From NCBI GenBank assembly GCA_012932865.1, contig SAXG01000003.1, positions 1,550,001 through 1,614,000 of the forward strand: DNA of 64,000 nucleotides. Direction: 5' to 3'. The notes beneath the pieces were generated by a model. The model was not told the DNA's origin. It made no database searches and was given only the letters and a program-made list of their open reading frames with translations. A program made the position numbers and the translations under genes. This document shows, in pieces, positions 1-10,565 of the stretch (its first letter is position 1; every line of letters begins with the position of its first letter). Origin of the DNA: Amylostereum areolatum (Eukaryota > Basidiomycota > Agaricomycetes > Russulales > Stereaceae).

Positions 1-322
1 GAATTGCGAGTGGCACACACCTCCCGGCGACAGTCACCTTTCTACGAAGTCGCAACATCGCGTTTTCACCCACGCCTAGGTCGCGCATAGTAGCTTTAGG
101 GTTGCTCAGCTCACGGTCTTCGAACGAAATGCTTTGCTCGCGGACGGGGATATCTGACTACGGTGCCGCACATAATTCATAAGCCGTTTTCCCTCACTCC
201 CCACGTCAAGTAACATAACGCACCTCGGCCTCCAGAAGAGCCATTACGTTCTCCAGCTCCATAGTCGGATCGATCTCGACGACAAAAGGTTGCCCGAGGT
301 CGGTCACGAAGGTAAGCTGCAT
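1..322 (-). CDS. DDI1: DNA damage-inducible protein Ddi1, N-terminal part (cut by window edge)
   Basis: Two exons are visible: 322-224 and 157-38, separated by an intron with a GTGCGT donor at 223 and a TAG acceptor at 158; a further GTGACT donor starts at 37. The product begins MQLTFVTDLGQPF and continues through a ubiquitin-like domain (about residues 1-75, with RELSNPKATM near its end). That start is characteristic of Ddi1, a ubiquitin shuttle with a retropepsin-like aspartic protease domain that acts with the proteasome. The protease part lies beyond the left edge. The start is the only ATG in frame with the ubiquitin-like fold. Confidence 0.9.
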
Positions 323-893
323 GGTTGAGTATTAATGTTCTCAAGCGATAATGGTTTGTGGTCCTGTTTGCTATTGAATGACGAGATGGCGTTGGGGGGT
401 GACCAAGATTGAAGATGAATGTACGGGAGAAGGCCGGAGTCAAGAGAGGGAAATATATAAATAAGTGGATTTCGAGGACAAAGCCCCGGGTCGGCCGCGC
501 GTGCCACTCCTATTTATTCACCGAAGTCCGTAGGCACCAAGCGCCTTGTATCACTATCAGGACTATGTATGTCCGTATTATAAAGCTGTCATGGACATGT
601 TGGAACGGCCGGGAATACTTACAATCAGCACCCAAAACCTGGTATGTATAATTATTCACGGAGAAATCTATGCTAGTACTACTCGAAACCAGAACTAGCT
701 AAAGCGCTCTCTCATTCTGAAATCTGCAGCAAGATCGCATCTTTCATTGTATAGATACTGCACAGAGCTGTCACAAAAGCCAAAGGATTCAGTAACAACT
801 ACCTCGTGCTTCGAGCATGACTACGGGACGTGTAGCTGGATCTAGGAAGGCGCGTGAGGACCGCATGATTGCATAGCTCGAAAGATACGCCAC
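323..893. other. Intergenic stretch, DDI1 promoter side
   Basis: No supported gene. It separates the DDI1 start from the ATG29 3' end, so it should hold the DDI1 promoter and the ATG29 terminator. The open frames here are short and lack splice-consistent structure. I see no clear TATA box. Confidence 0.5.
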
Positions 894-2161
894 TTACAAC
901 CCGCCACCCTTGATGTTCGATGACAATGCGCTCTCGAGTGCAGACCCAGACAGACCAGACAGACTGTCCTCTAGGCAAAGAGAGGCATCAGAGAGCGTAT
1001 AGACGAGAAATGTCGCGAGCACCCACCGCTAAGCTCGCCATAGCTCGACAGCGAAGCTGAAGAGTAATTGCTCCCTCGCTCGCTTGCTCGTCCCTGCTTG
1101 ACTAAACCTTCAAACCTCATTTGCGGTCGCATTGCCGGGGACGTAGGAGGCAGCCCGTTTGTCCTGCCACCCGGCGAGAACCGCTGTCCCATTGGCGAGT
1201 GTGCGTCCGGCGGTGGCGAGGGAATTGACGGGATGGACCCGTGCGGCGAGCTCGAGCTCGATATACTCTGACTGCGGCTGAGCGTCTCCGGTCTGTTTTT
1301 CTGTCGCAAGTCCAGTGTTGGATGATGAAAGGATGAAGCTAGTCGGCCGCGTTCGGGCTCTTTGTCCTTGCGTTTGGTGCGGACAGAGCTGACGAGGCCC
1401 AATGCGTCCCCTGTCATGACCTTCTGGAGGTCCGCGATCTTTTTCTGCAAGGCCTCTTGCTCCTCTCTTACTCGCTCTGTTTCTTCCAGCTGCTCCGCTT
1501 CTTCGTCAGACTCTGATCTGGCAGAGAGCGGTGACGACGGTCGTGCCAGTCCACTCGACTCTTTTCTGTGAGCACCGCGCAAAGTGAGGACGGACGAAGA
1601 CGTTGCGCGGTTCAGACGCGTTACGGCGGAGTTGTGGCCGAGAGAGTTGAGACGAGTACGCGCACCGAGGGGGTTGGAGAGCCGTGCGCCAATACGACTT
1701 GGTTCTGCGCGGGGCAGGGGAAGTCTGTTGTCGCCACCGGAGAGGATGTCGTCCCCAGGCTTGGATAACACACGCGGGGTATTGGGGGGTCCAAACGCAC
1801 TCCGAAAATCCTGGAGTCCCTGCAGGCCCTGTTCGTACCGCGCTTGTGCACGATAGAGTAAGTAAGGAAGGGGGACCTCAAGACGAGCGGCCAACGCCTG
1901 GACTACACAGAATTGATGAGGAGACGGTAGAGCGAGGGAGTAAGACGCACAATCGGGATTTCCCCTCTCATTTCCGCGAGACGTGATATGATCCCAAAGA
2001 TAATTCTCCTTTTCGATGCTCCATACGACCTAAGAACGTGTCAAGTTTACAAACGATCGGCCATTGTGTGGTATCGCACCTACGGGCGCAGGATCATCTA
2101 CGGCATGCTCTGGACGGTTATAAGGAAGCCGAACGATGACTCTGACTGGGGGAAAGGTCAT
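894..2161 (-). CDS. ATG29: Autophagy-related protein Atg29
   Basis: Four exons join in frame, with introns at 2083-2030, 1950-1903 and 1026-971 (donors GTAGGT, GTGCGT, GTGGGT). The first about 85 residues carry the Atg29 N-terminal domain: a V-I-V-R-L-P-Y-N-R-P strand, then W-S-I-E-K-E-N-Y-L-W, then L-A-A-R-L-E-V-P-L-P-Y-L-L-Y-R-A-Q. Atg29 works with Atg17 and Atg31 to scaffold the phagophore assembly site when bulk autophagy starts. The rest, about 260 residues, is Ser/Pro/Arg-rich and looks disordered, with one acidic heptad stretch, as in other basidiomycete members. The last exon ends with a short A-L-E-S-A-L-S-S-N-I-K-G-G-G tail. The start ATG at 2161 was chosen because the domain begins there. 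Confidence 0.85.
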
Positions 2162-3733
2162 CAAGCGGTGTGAAAGCAGGGTGAAGAGATACGAAGTATT
2201 CAAGCTTCAAGGAAGATGTGCAAGACTGCCAGTGGAACAGAACTCGGCGGGTTGGAGCTTGGTAGACACGTGGACCATTTCTCGCATCTAAAAGGGGATA
2301 GGTACTGCGCGGCGGACGATAGCCTCAGCCTGCTCCCGCTCCTAACTTTGACTTATGCCGATACCCACCATCAACATTTTCCGTCCTCTGCTCGCACCTA
2401 CAGATCTCTCTGTATTTCCATCTCTTTTGTTGACTCGATCATCGAGGTTGTAGACTTCCAAAAAGCAATCTATGACAACCCGGCGCATCTACCTGTCTTC
2501 GTCAAACACCGGATCCCTCCCCGGAATTTGTCGATTCTTCTTCTGGTGATACTACCTGTTCTTGTATGCTCTCCGTGGCTGACATCATGTTAGGAAAATT
2601 CTCTGCAAAGAGAACCACTGTCGGACCTGCACTAGCGAGTGAAAAGGTCTGACCAAAAGCCACTTGCCCCCGACACAGCAGTATCCGATTTTGTTCTGGA
2701 TGAAAGGATGGGGTTATGTCCATCTTATCCTGCAAGCGCGCAAAGGTGCGCACTTCTCCATAGTGGGCATTCCACATGCCTTGAACACCGCTGACAACAA
2801 CCCAGATCCCTCGCTCAGAATTCTAGCCCTGCAACTTACAATACCGCCTGGGGAGGAGGCTTAGAGTCTGTTTTCACCAAGTGTTCACTCGACAGGGCGA
2901 GTCACTTGGAAGTCCCAGGATTACCCCTTCACATTTGGACCTTCCAGTGTCCGACATTTCTGGATAGAATCACGCCCGATTACTTCGTCCGCGGGGACTG
3001 CATATAAACACATCGTCTCTCCACCGACCATACCTCCTTCGATCTCGTGCCTGATCCCGAGGTTGTCGCAGAGCCATTTCCGGGCTCGCTGGACATAGTT
3101 GCTGATCTTATCAAAGGTTAGACTTTGCCCCCCCGCCTTGCTAATGTATCTCTTCAATCTGAGACTTACATCGATCCACAGCCCAGCCCTCCTTACCCTC
3201 TCTGGCAGGGAGGGTCATCTTCGTTGGATATCGCATCTCTGGCCTTCCGTCCGCTATAACATGGCTCCATGGACCATTGCAGAATTTATGGTCTGGTGAG
3301 TCTTGGGCATCGTATACGCCCCCTCCGTCTCGGGGAGACTATGTACTTGTGCCATGCCTTGACGAAAAGATCGAATGAAGCGAATGTATTGGGTATTGGT
3401 GTCGAAAGGCGACAAGCGGGGTATGTAGCAGTAGTACACCCCCAGATCCAACCATATACCTTGAGGGCCAAACAGACCTATTTATACAACCATATTTGCA
3501 TGGCAAAGTGAGAACCCACGAACCACAGCGCGGGCGCACTTACTCACCAACCAATGTGTACCTTGAGATGTGGTGAGATACAGAGGAACCGAGGGCATCG
3601 ACGACGTTGAATGACATGCCGGGATAATACACGGTGGAGACGAGCGAGCGACGGAAACCGAGAAACCAGTCCGTAAATGAGGTAGTAGAAATTATAAACG
3701 GGTTATAGAGATGTTGAATACATGGAACCAAGT
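2162..3733. other. No confident gene; possible decayed coding or repeat fragments
   Basis: Several minus-strand open stretches (2777-2502, 3157-2921, 3451-3254) have mixed, protein-like composition, but I could not join them into one product or recognise a domain. The part at about 3,290-3,370 shares the 12-mer ATAGTCTCCCCG, and patchy similarity around it, with the 3' accessory region of the retrotransposon at about 19,233. It also shares a CGTCAAGGCA core with the repeat at about 17,245. Part of the stretch may therefore be an old repeat remnant. Confidence 0.3.
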
Positions 3734-6056
3734 CTAGTGCTGTGGGTCTGCGAATGACTGTCAGCATTAAGTGGTAATCTGGAAAGAATACGCACTCACA
3801 AATCTCAGGGAGAGGAAGGTCCGCGAAGTACTGCCAAAACTCCATCCCAAACAGCTCGTCAGGAGCAAGACTAGACGGGAAGTTGAATTCAGCGCCGTGG
3901 GGGAGTTCCGGTGTGCCGTTTAGTGTGGCCGAGCTCGACAGGGTCGATTCTGGTGTCGTACCCATCGTTGGCGACGTATGATGTGGAGGGAACGGCGAAG
4001 GGTCTGATTCCCTGTCCATTGGGGTGTGCACTGGTTTACCACCGAGTTTATTTGCCTGTTCTGCATCGAAAATGGCCAGCTTGTCTAGGAAAGTGTCGAC
4101 GAAATTCGAAATGACCATGGCACAGCGGGAGGCATGATGGTCGGGCGAAGGGGATATACGGTTGAGGCAAGTGATTACACGCGCTATAAGCTGGTCTCCA
4201 CAGCCCGGGATGTGCCGCTGTCCTTGCGACTGAAGGAGCATAAACTTGGCCATGGTCATGTATGACGCAGCGAAGGAGATCATGGAAAAAATCGCATCCG
4301 GGCAAGTCGCTAGCAGCTCCTTCTCCTGCACCGATAGAATGGTTGTTAATATAGCTTCGGAGGTTGTGAGAGCGTCGCGGGCGCAGCGCAATGCGTGGGC
4401 ACATCCCGTCTTTTTGATCTTGGCCGCAAAAAAACCCACCGGATCCTATGGCGGGCGGGACATGCCTACGCAGAAGGCGAAGGATGTGCACGAGAAAAGT
4501 AAGGCGGCAAAAGAAGGAGTGCACAGAGAGCATATGGAGATAGAAGACGTCCCAGTCCGAGGTCACTGGTTCCCCAGATAAAATCCATAAGGTCGTCTGC
4601 AGTGCGAAGGACAGTAAGCTACGCACCTGGAAGCGCAGCAACTAGTCGATGTGTACCATCAAATCGGAAAAGCAGTTCAGTGACATCTTCGTAAAATGAA
4701 TCGAAATGATCAGGGACATTCGTCATTTCTAGCCGCAGGCCGCATTCAGCGAGGTCGTATAGTCTGTTCATCAATAGCAGCCTAGCCCTGCGAGCGCTAT
4801 CCAATGTATCCGTGAGAGATTCGAGGCAAGAAAATTCGATGTCCGTGGTTTTTGACGAGACTGATCGCCCCGTACCTAAACATGCCCTGAAGACGAGTCA
4901 GTCTGCATATAACCGTGTTATCATCGAGAAAGACCATACATTGATTCGACGACGTGCAGGCAGGCCCACTGGGGATGACGGTCAGCGGGCGGCAGTCAGA
5001 AAAACGTACCTTACTTACGAGGAAGTGGTCATTGGATGATGTAGTAGATTTAGTTGCCTCCTGGAAGCTAATTTTCTCCCCGGAAAGCATGCGCTTGTGG
5101 ATTGATATTGCATCGACACATCCTTTATCCAGGTGCAAAGAAGTGCCCATCGAAATTGCGGAGGCCGCAATCAGACGACTGTCACGACTGCCAGTTGTAG
5201 TGGAAGGAAGGTTTTCGAAAGGGGACCAGAGAGAGAGCATGGCAAAGGCCTGCACGGCAGCGATGGATGGGTTCGGGTTGAAGACGTGCTGCATGATAAC
5301 TTCGTCGGTCAGCTTGTGGAGAGCAGGCAGAACCTGCGTGCGCGACAGCGGCTCAAGGTGCCGGCTAGCGATGGTACAGCGGACGAGGTCCAATACATCG
5401 TCGTTGACAAGTGTATTCGAGGGCAAGGAGAGCCAGGGCTCGTAATGCAAATCGAAACTAGGCGAGTATCAGTGACGAAAGAAAGGCCATGCTAAGGTTG
5501 AGGCGGCGCACAAATTTAGTAACCACTGCCTTTGTTCCAGCGAGAGGATTTCTTGGAGGGTAAGGATTCGGCCGTCGTATTTGGGGAAGGGGTCTTGGCA
5601 GACCTGGCGCGAAAGAGTGCGCATGGCGAGGACGGGGGTGGCTGTCCAATCTGGCATACCAGGAATTTGGAGGAAATCCCAGGGGGACTTTCCATCCTCT
5701 GCGTCTGCGTCGGGTGGGTGGTCAAGGGTGTATTCTGAGGAATGAGGGCGTCTGAAACCAACGAGCAAAACGCTGGCGGTTTTCTGGCGGTGCCCGGGAA
5801 GTGGAGTGGGATCGGGGTACGAGGAGCGAGGAGCCTCTGTCTCGAATGAGCAGGATATGGAGAGAACTTCGCATCTGTGGCAGCGGGAGACGTAGCTAGA
5901 TGAATCTAGCAATTCGCAACGAGTTTTGTGCTTGCGGCATGAAGCGCAGGCCTGGCTGGATTTTGGTCGCTTGGCGGGACCTTTCCTGCCGGCGGCGGAG
6001 ACACTGCCGTCGGGTGAAGGTCCGTTGGAAGAAGCGTCGTCCCGAGTGCGTTTCAT
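3734..6056 (-). CDS. Zn(II)2Cys6 fungal transcription factor
   Basis: The first exon (6056 to about 5512) encodes a zinc-cluster DNA-binding domain: C37, C40, C47, C59, C62 and C69 with CX2CX6C...CX2CX6C spacing, preceded by a basic KGPAKRPKS stretch. An intron at 5511-5458 (GTGCGC...CCTAG) leads into the regulatory domain, beginning N-F-F-D-L-H-Y-E-P-W. Later exons keep typical features of the fungal-specific factor domain (W-A-C-L-H-V-V-E-S-M-Y; T-G-R-S-V-S-S). I place about six exons; the limits between 4,640 and 4,430 are uncertain. After a final intron the protein ends with P-Q-H and a stop at 3734. Such factors act in the nucleus and bind CGG triplets. The target pathway cannot be read from the sequence. 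Confidence 0.8.
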
Positions 6057-7961
6057 TGGAGGTCAAGGCGGAACTGGTGGAAGGCAAAGGGGAAACCGAA
6101 ATTGAGGACAAGAAAAGAGGAACGCAGGAGCTTTGAGTCATACTCTGCTGAATCCGAGGCTTGCGAGCTTGCGCGCTTATGCGCCGCATGAGTCGCGCAC
6201 TCGTCGATCCAAATCGGCCGCCATTTGCTCGTCTGTCGTTTGCCGCCGGCCCCTGACGCTTGCGACCGCGCTCGGCACCCGGGGCCCGGCAATCCGGGGC
6301 CATAAACGGCTGTTTCCCGGCACAGCCTCCGAGCACCGGCAGGTTGGTAGGTTTCACTGGCGCCAGTTCCCGTGCGCCAACGACTGACACCCATCCTACA
6401 CCTCGGCACGGCTGACACCTGGGAGACACGTGGTCACGCCATCGCGATCAGGCTGTCAAGCCATGTGTGTCAGGATGATGTTGCGTGGTGGCCAGCTTGA
6501 TGCAGAAATGGCCTCACCGTCGTTCCAGAGTCCTATGGACATCAGCTGGAGAATCGGGTGGGTACGAGCTGTAGCGAGACGTGGTTCCTACCCTCCAGGC
6601 AGTCCTGCACCCGCAGTTTTCCACATGTATCCCGCTTGTTAGCTTGTTATATCACATCACGCAGTTGCTCAATGTTAGGTATTTTGGGTGGGTATAATAG
6701 GCATTGTTATTGGGGGCAGTAATATGAACGAAGTGTAGGTACGTTTGGCCGATCAGTTCTCATCGCTCGGGGATGGCCCGTCAATAACGGAGCATCAGGA
6801 AAAGTGCACATCACCTATCCTGAACTATTTGACCTAACGGGACCTCGCGGACCTCGCGGCGCGCCACCGCGCGCGCGCTTACAATCAAAATTCTGATAAG
6901 TCTGACCTCTGGACCTAGAGACAACTTACCGCGCAATTTTCCGTTAGCAATATCCTTGATAAGTCTAAATACGGTTACCGTTCCTGGGTCCCAAGACTTG
7001 CGCGTCGACTCGTCGCGACTTCTGCCTCTCCGTCATCCACTCTTCCTCGACGCCATCCACCCCATTCCTGTCCCTATCTGCCCGCACCAACAACTGCATC
7101 ATGTCTCGAGGGTCTCTTGAATATGTACAAGAGGCCTAATACATACAAAACAACACCCACAAGCGTGAAAAAGCGTTTAGAGGCATCTGAGTAAGGCCAA
7201 GTAATTTCGGCGGCAGGTATCGGTGCGTTTCCTCATTTATCGCCTATGATTCACTCTGACTTCTCGTGTTCACAGTGAGTGCGTCTGGTCACAGGTGTGC
7301 TGTACCTTTCACTCCCCATTGTTCCTGCTTGCTAACCCACTGCTCGGCCTAGCAGCTTACATCGGCGGCAGTGTCATTATTGCACTGCCTCTACACCGGT
7401 GAGTGCCGCTCCAGTTGCATGCTCGTCGTCGGGCTTCCTGCCGTCGGCGCCTGTCTCGGCGTACTGCCCCGTCAGTGCGCTTGTACCAGACTGCCGTACC
7501 GACGGAAGCTAACATCTCTACTAACTCCAGGAACACTCGTGCGATTGCACCACACTCATGCCATCATGCTGAAAATGCGCAAGGGGATTCTCCGGCAGCA
7601 ACAGTGCTCAGAACAGTCCTGGCCCTCTCCCGTCTGTCTCCTACTGGCACATCGCCTTCGGCTCTATCCGACGCACACGATGGGGCACCGTGACCTACCA
7701 CGAATGTTTCTCCCAGTAGGAGACGAGTACATACATGTCGTGTTGCTAGTTTATCATTGGCATGCCTGTATGTAGATAGCAGTTGCAATATATCCCACTG
7801 CCATTTATCTCTGTGTGTGGACAAATGAACCTGCTGACCTGTTGACCTGTTGACCTGTTGACCTGGTGGCCTGGACAAGATTAAATGTGAATAAATATAA
7901 ATACATTAATCTGGTGGTCAAAATAGGTCCCCAGGCAAGTGACCTGGAGATAGGTTACCAC
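6057..7961. other. Long intergenic stretch with no recognised gene
   Basis: This is upstream of the zinc-cluster factor and downstream of the broken unknown gene. Open frames here (for example 6430-6642 and 7371-7775) have no recognised domain. A short spliced unit around 7,090-7,700 is conceivable, because pyrimidine-rich AG sites and GTGAGT-like donors occur, but I could not assemble a credible protein. Confidence 0.4.
7836..7874. repeat. 8-bp tandem repeat (GACCTGTT)n
   Basis: About four and a half copies of an 8-bp unit GACCTGTT, the last two degenerate (GACCTGGT, GGCCTGG). It lies just beyond the 3' end of the interrupted minus-strand gene and next to a set of GTGACCT/AGGTCAC motifs. 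Confidence 0.8.
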
Positions 7962-7968
7962 CTATGAA

Positions 7969-8007
7969 CCTAAGTGACCTCGAGTGACCTCATATAGGTC
8001 ACTTAGG
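7969..8007. repeat. Inverted repeat CCTAAGTGACCT / AGGTCACTTAGG
   Basis: Two perfect 12-bp arms (7969-7980 and 7996-8007) flank a 15-bp loop that holds one more AGTGACCT. The repeat overlaps the last codons of the interrupted gene, so its apparent C-terminus (…D-L-S-D-L-Y-E-V-T-R-G-H) is made of repeat sequence. Confidence 0.75.
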
Positions 8008-9223
8008 TCAGGTGCACTTTTCCTGATGGAGACCACCTGGAGCTGGCGGCTGTTCAGAACCTCGTCAGCAGGAATAGTGTCCATCCCGGGGAGGTTCGCG
8101 CCATGGCACTCCATATCGGTTTTCAAGATAGCCTTGTAGGCCCTAAAGCATGTAGCGTTAGACCGGAAGACATTTAATAGTCAAACACTCACTTCACGAG
8201 TTTGGCCTTGTCATTGCCTGCATCCTTACGGAGACGAGCCAAGCGTTCATCGACACGGGTCCAGAAACGCAACGACGGATCTAATGTGTGCACGCGGCGC
8301 TAAAGGCCACAATCAGGAAGTCGCTCGAGAAGATATGTGCGCTACGCACCAGCAGAGCCACACGGCAGCAGAGGGGGATGGTCACAGTCACCTTGGCCTT
8401 GGATGCGAGCTGCTGGGTGAGAGCAAAGATATTGACGTGGTCTTTGCCTTCGCCCTCGAGACTTTTGAGGATCTATGTAGTATAAGAATTGTACTGCACG
8501 AGGGGAAATGAAGACGTACAATTTTCTTGAATGATGCCCGGATCTGCGTGATCTCGTACCCTGCGGCGGTCGTGACCTTGGCCCAGTCTGAAGGTAGGTT
8601 CTCGATGTTTGGCGGGAGGTCGAAGCGCAATGTCTTCGCAACATCCTGTAATGCATGTCAAAGTTGATTCTGAGTCCTGAGAACGAGCACTCACAAGAAC
8701 GATGCGCGTTGGCTCGTTTCTATAATTCGAGATGTTCGGGACGAGCATGGCTGCGATGCCAAATTCTTTCAGGTTCGTCTAAAGAATATCATCAGCAATG
8801 GCCGGGGGAGGAACGGGAACGACAAACCGACAACGCGTCGGAGACCGCGAACGGGGGCGTCGCTACAACGATCTTCGAGAGACTGTTCATGATCTCAAGG
8901 TTTTGCATGAAGAGCTTGACGAGCTTCATGGCATGCGAGTCCTTGAGAAGTGATGATGTTAGCATGTTGTCGTTGTCAGTGAGAGGAGTGCACACGTACT
9001 GCCGCAAAGGCTTCAAGCTGCTTGACCTGATCGCCAGGAATCTGCTTGAGCCTGGCTTCGCGATGGACAAAAGCGAGGAGGTTGCTCGCGCCAGCATCAG
9101 CGACAGGTGCACTGGCGGGAGCGGCAGCCACAGCAGTCAGACCAGATGCAGGTGGTGCAGCGCTCTGAGGAGAAGCGTCCAAGTCGTCGTCGTCGCTGTC
9201 CTCGTTCCCGTTGTCCGTACGAG

Positions 9224-9763
9224 TGTTACAACTTGTCCAAGGTACTTCATTTTCCATTGCCTTACTAGGAAGGACGTCGCTAAACGACGGATTACGACTG
9301 TGCCCCAGTTCGTAACCGTCTCAACGACGCGACGACGACAGTGCCACAGATCGTCACCATCCCGACGACAGTGCCACAGATCGTCACCGTCTCAACGGCA
9401 TAGCCGCGACGGTGCCACAGTCTTATTCCCGTAGATACTTGATGCGACCGTCGCTCAATGTACATATATTTACTCGACCTCCTTTCTTATAAAAGGAGGC
9501 TCATCGAACGAGCCATTCCTCAGCTCGTTCTCTTGGTAAATACAGGACTGTTCTGAATAAGAACCTCCTCTTAAACACTAAAGAGAATCCTAAGCATACT
9601 AAGTCAATAGACTCGCCTAAGTCTTCCGCGAAGACTTACTGCTTCGTCTATCGACCTTCACCTTCGTATAAACCGAGACGTCTGGATCACCTGATCCCAC
9701 CTCTCACGCGTAAGAGTACTGTAGCCTGAGCCGCTTGTCATGTGATAAGGACCGTCCTTAACA
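9224..9763 (+). repeat. 5' long terminal repeat
   Basis: 540 bp, bounded by TG…CA. It contains a TATAAAA box at 9488-9494 inside a small palindrome (CCTCCTTT … AAAAGGAGG) and a roughly 30-bp imperfect tandem duplication near 9,330-9,390 built on ACAGTGCCACAGATCGTCACC. It should carry the element promoter. Confidence 0.95.
9488..9494 (+). promoter_or_regulatory. TATA box in the 5' LTR
   Basis: TATAAAA in the middle of the LTR, flanked by complementary CCTCCTTT and AAAGGAGG. The identical copy in the 3' LTR is at 20395-20401. The position fits a U3/R promoter for the genomic RNA; the exact start site is not visible. Confidence 0.6.
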
Positions 9764-9767
9764 CTAG

Positions 9768-10565
9768 AACGAGCTCTCCTCTACACTAGCTCACCCTACA
9801 GTTTGGCGCAGAGCGTCAAACAAAACACCCACCACGGAGTCAGCGGAACAACCCGCTGAAAAAAGACCATCAGATTTTGAGATCCCTCAACTCCAATCAA
9901 ACTGCAGTCGAGACTTCCCTAACGGAAACGAAGATCATCACTGGACATTTGACCCCTATCATCTCCTTTTTTACTACAACGGAGCCCTCATCGCGAAAGA
10001 AAGCAAAGGGACATACGCATACCAGTGGAACCCACCCATATACAGATACAATCTTCCCCCAGCAGCAGAATACTTCAAAGATAGATCCAAAAGAGAAAAG
10101 GAAGACGGAAGCTACGACAATTCACATTGGAAGCGCCCAGATTATTCAAGACCTCATATCGGGCCCCTCTCATCAGAAGAACTCTGGAAACACCCGGACG
10201 CACAGAAAGTCGAAGAGAAACCTTACACCGGGAATATTAAGGACTACTGGGAATTTGATCCCGATACCGACACAGCCGATACGACAACCGAACCACAGAA
10301 CCCTCGAACCGAACTCCAGCATCCTCAAGAACCCGCAACAGCTGCACCACCTCCAGAGGAAACCGCGCCAGAACCTAAGAGAACTATATCAAGCCCCCAA
10401 ATTAAGTCCGATCCCGGAGGAAGTCGAGAAAGCAGCCCATCGAGCGCAGCAGAAGCGGAAGAACATACAGAGAACCCAACAAGATCCCCATCACCTGACG
10501 ACATCTTCGGAACCACAAGAGGAAGAAAAGGAAATCTATTCGGAAAACCCGAAAACATCGCATCA
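9768..10565 (+). other. In-frame open extension upstream of the first gag AUG
   Basis: The gag frame is open from just after a TAG at 9765 to the first AUG at 10566, 266 codons without any methionine. The encoded sequence looks like real protein: rich in W, Y and F early on (W-T-F-D-P-Y-H-L-L-F-Y-Y-N-G), then acidic and Pro-rich. An ACG codon at 9834 sits in the context CACCACGGA, which matches a good start context except for the T-to-C change. Non-AUG initiation, or a spliced leader supplying an AUG, is inferred and not shown. Confidence 0.6.

Noticed and set aside
2216..2593. 125-codon plus-strand frame near ATG29
   Set aside because: No domain or conserved-looking segment; a Leu/Ile-rich end alone is not enough.
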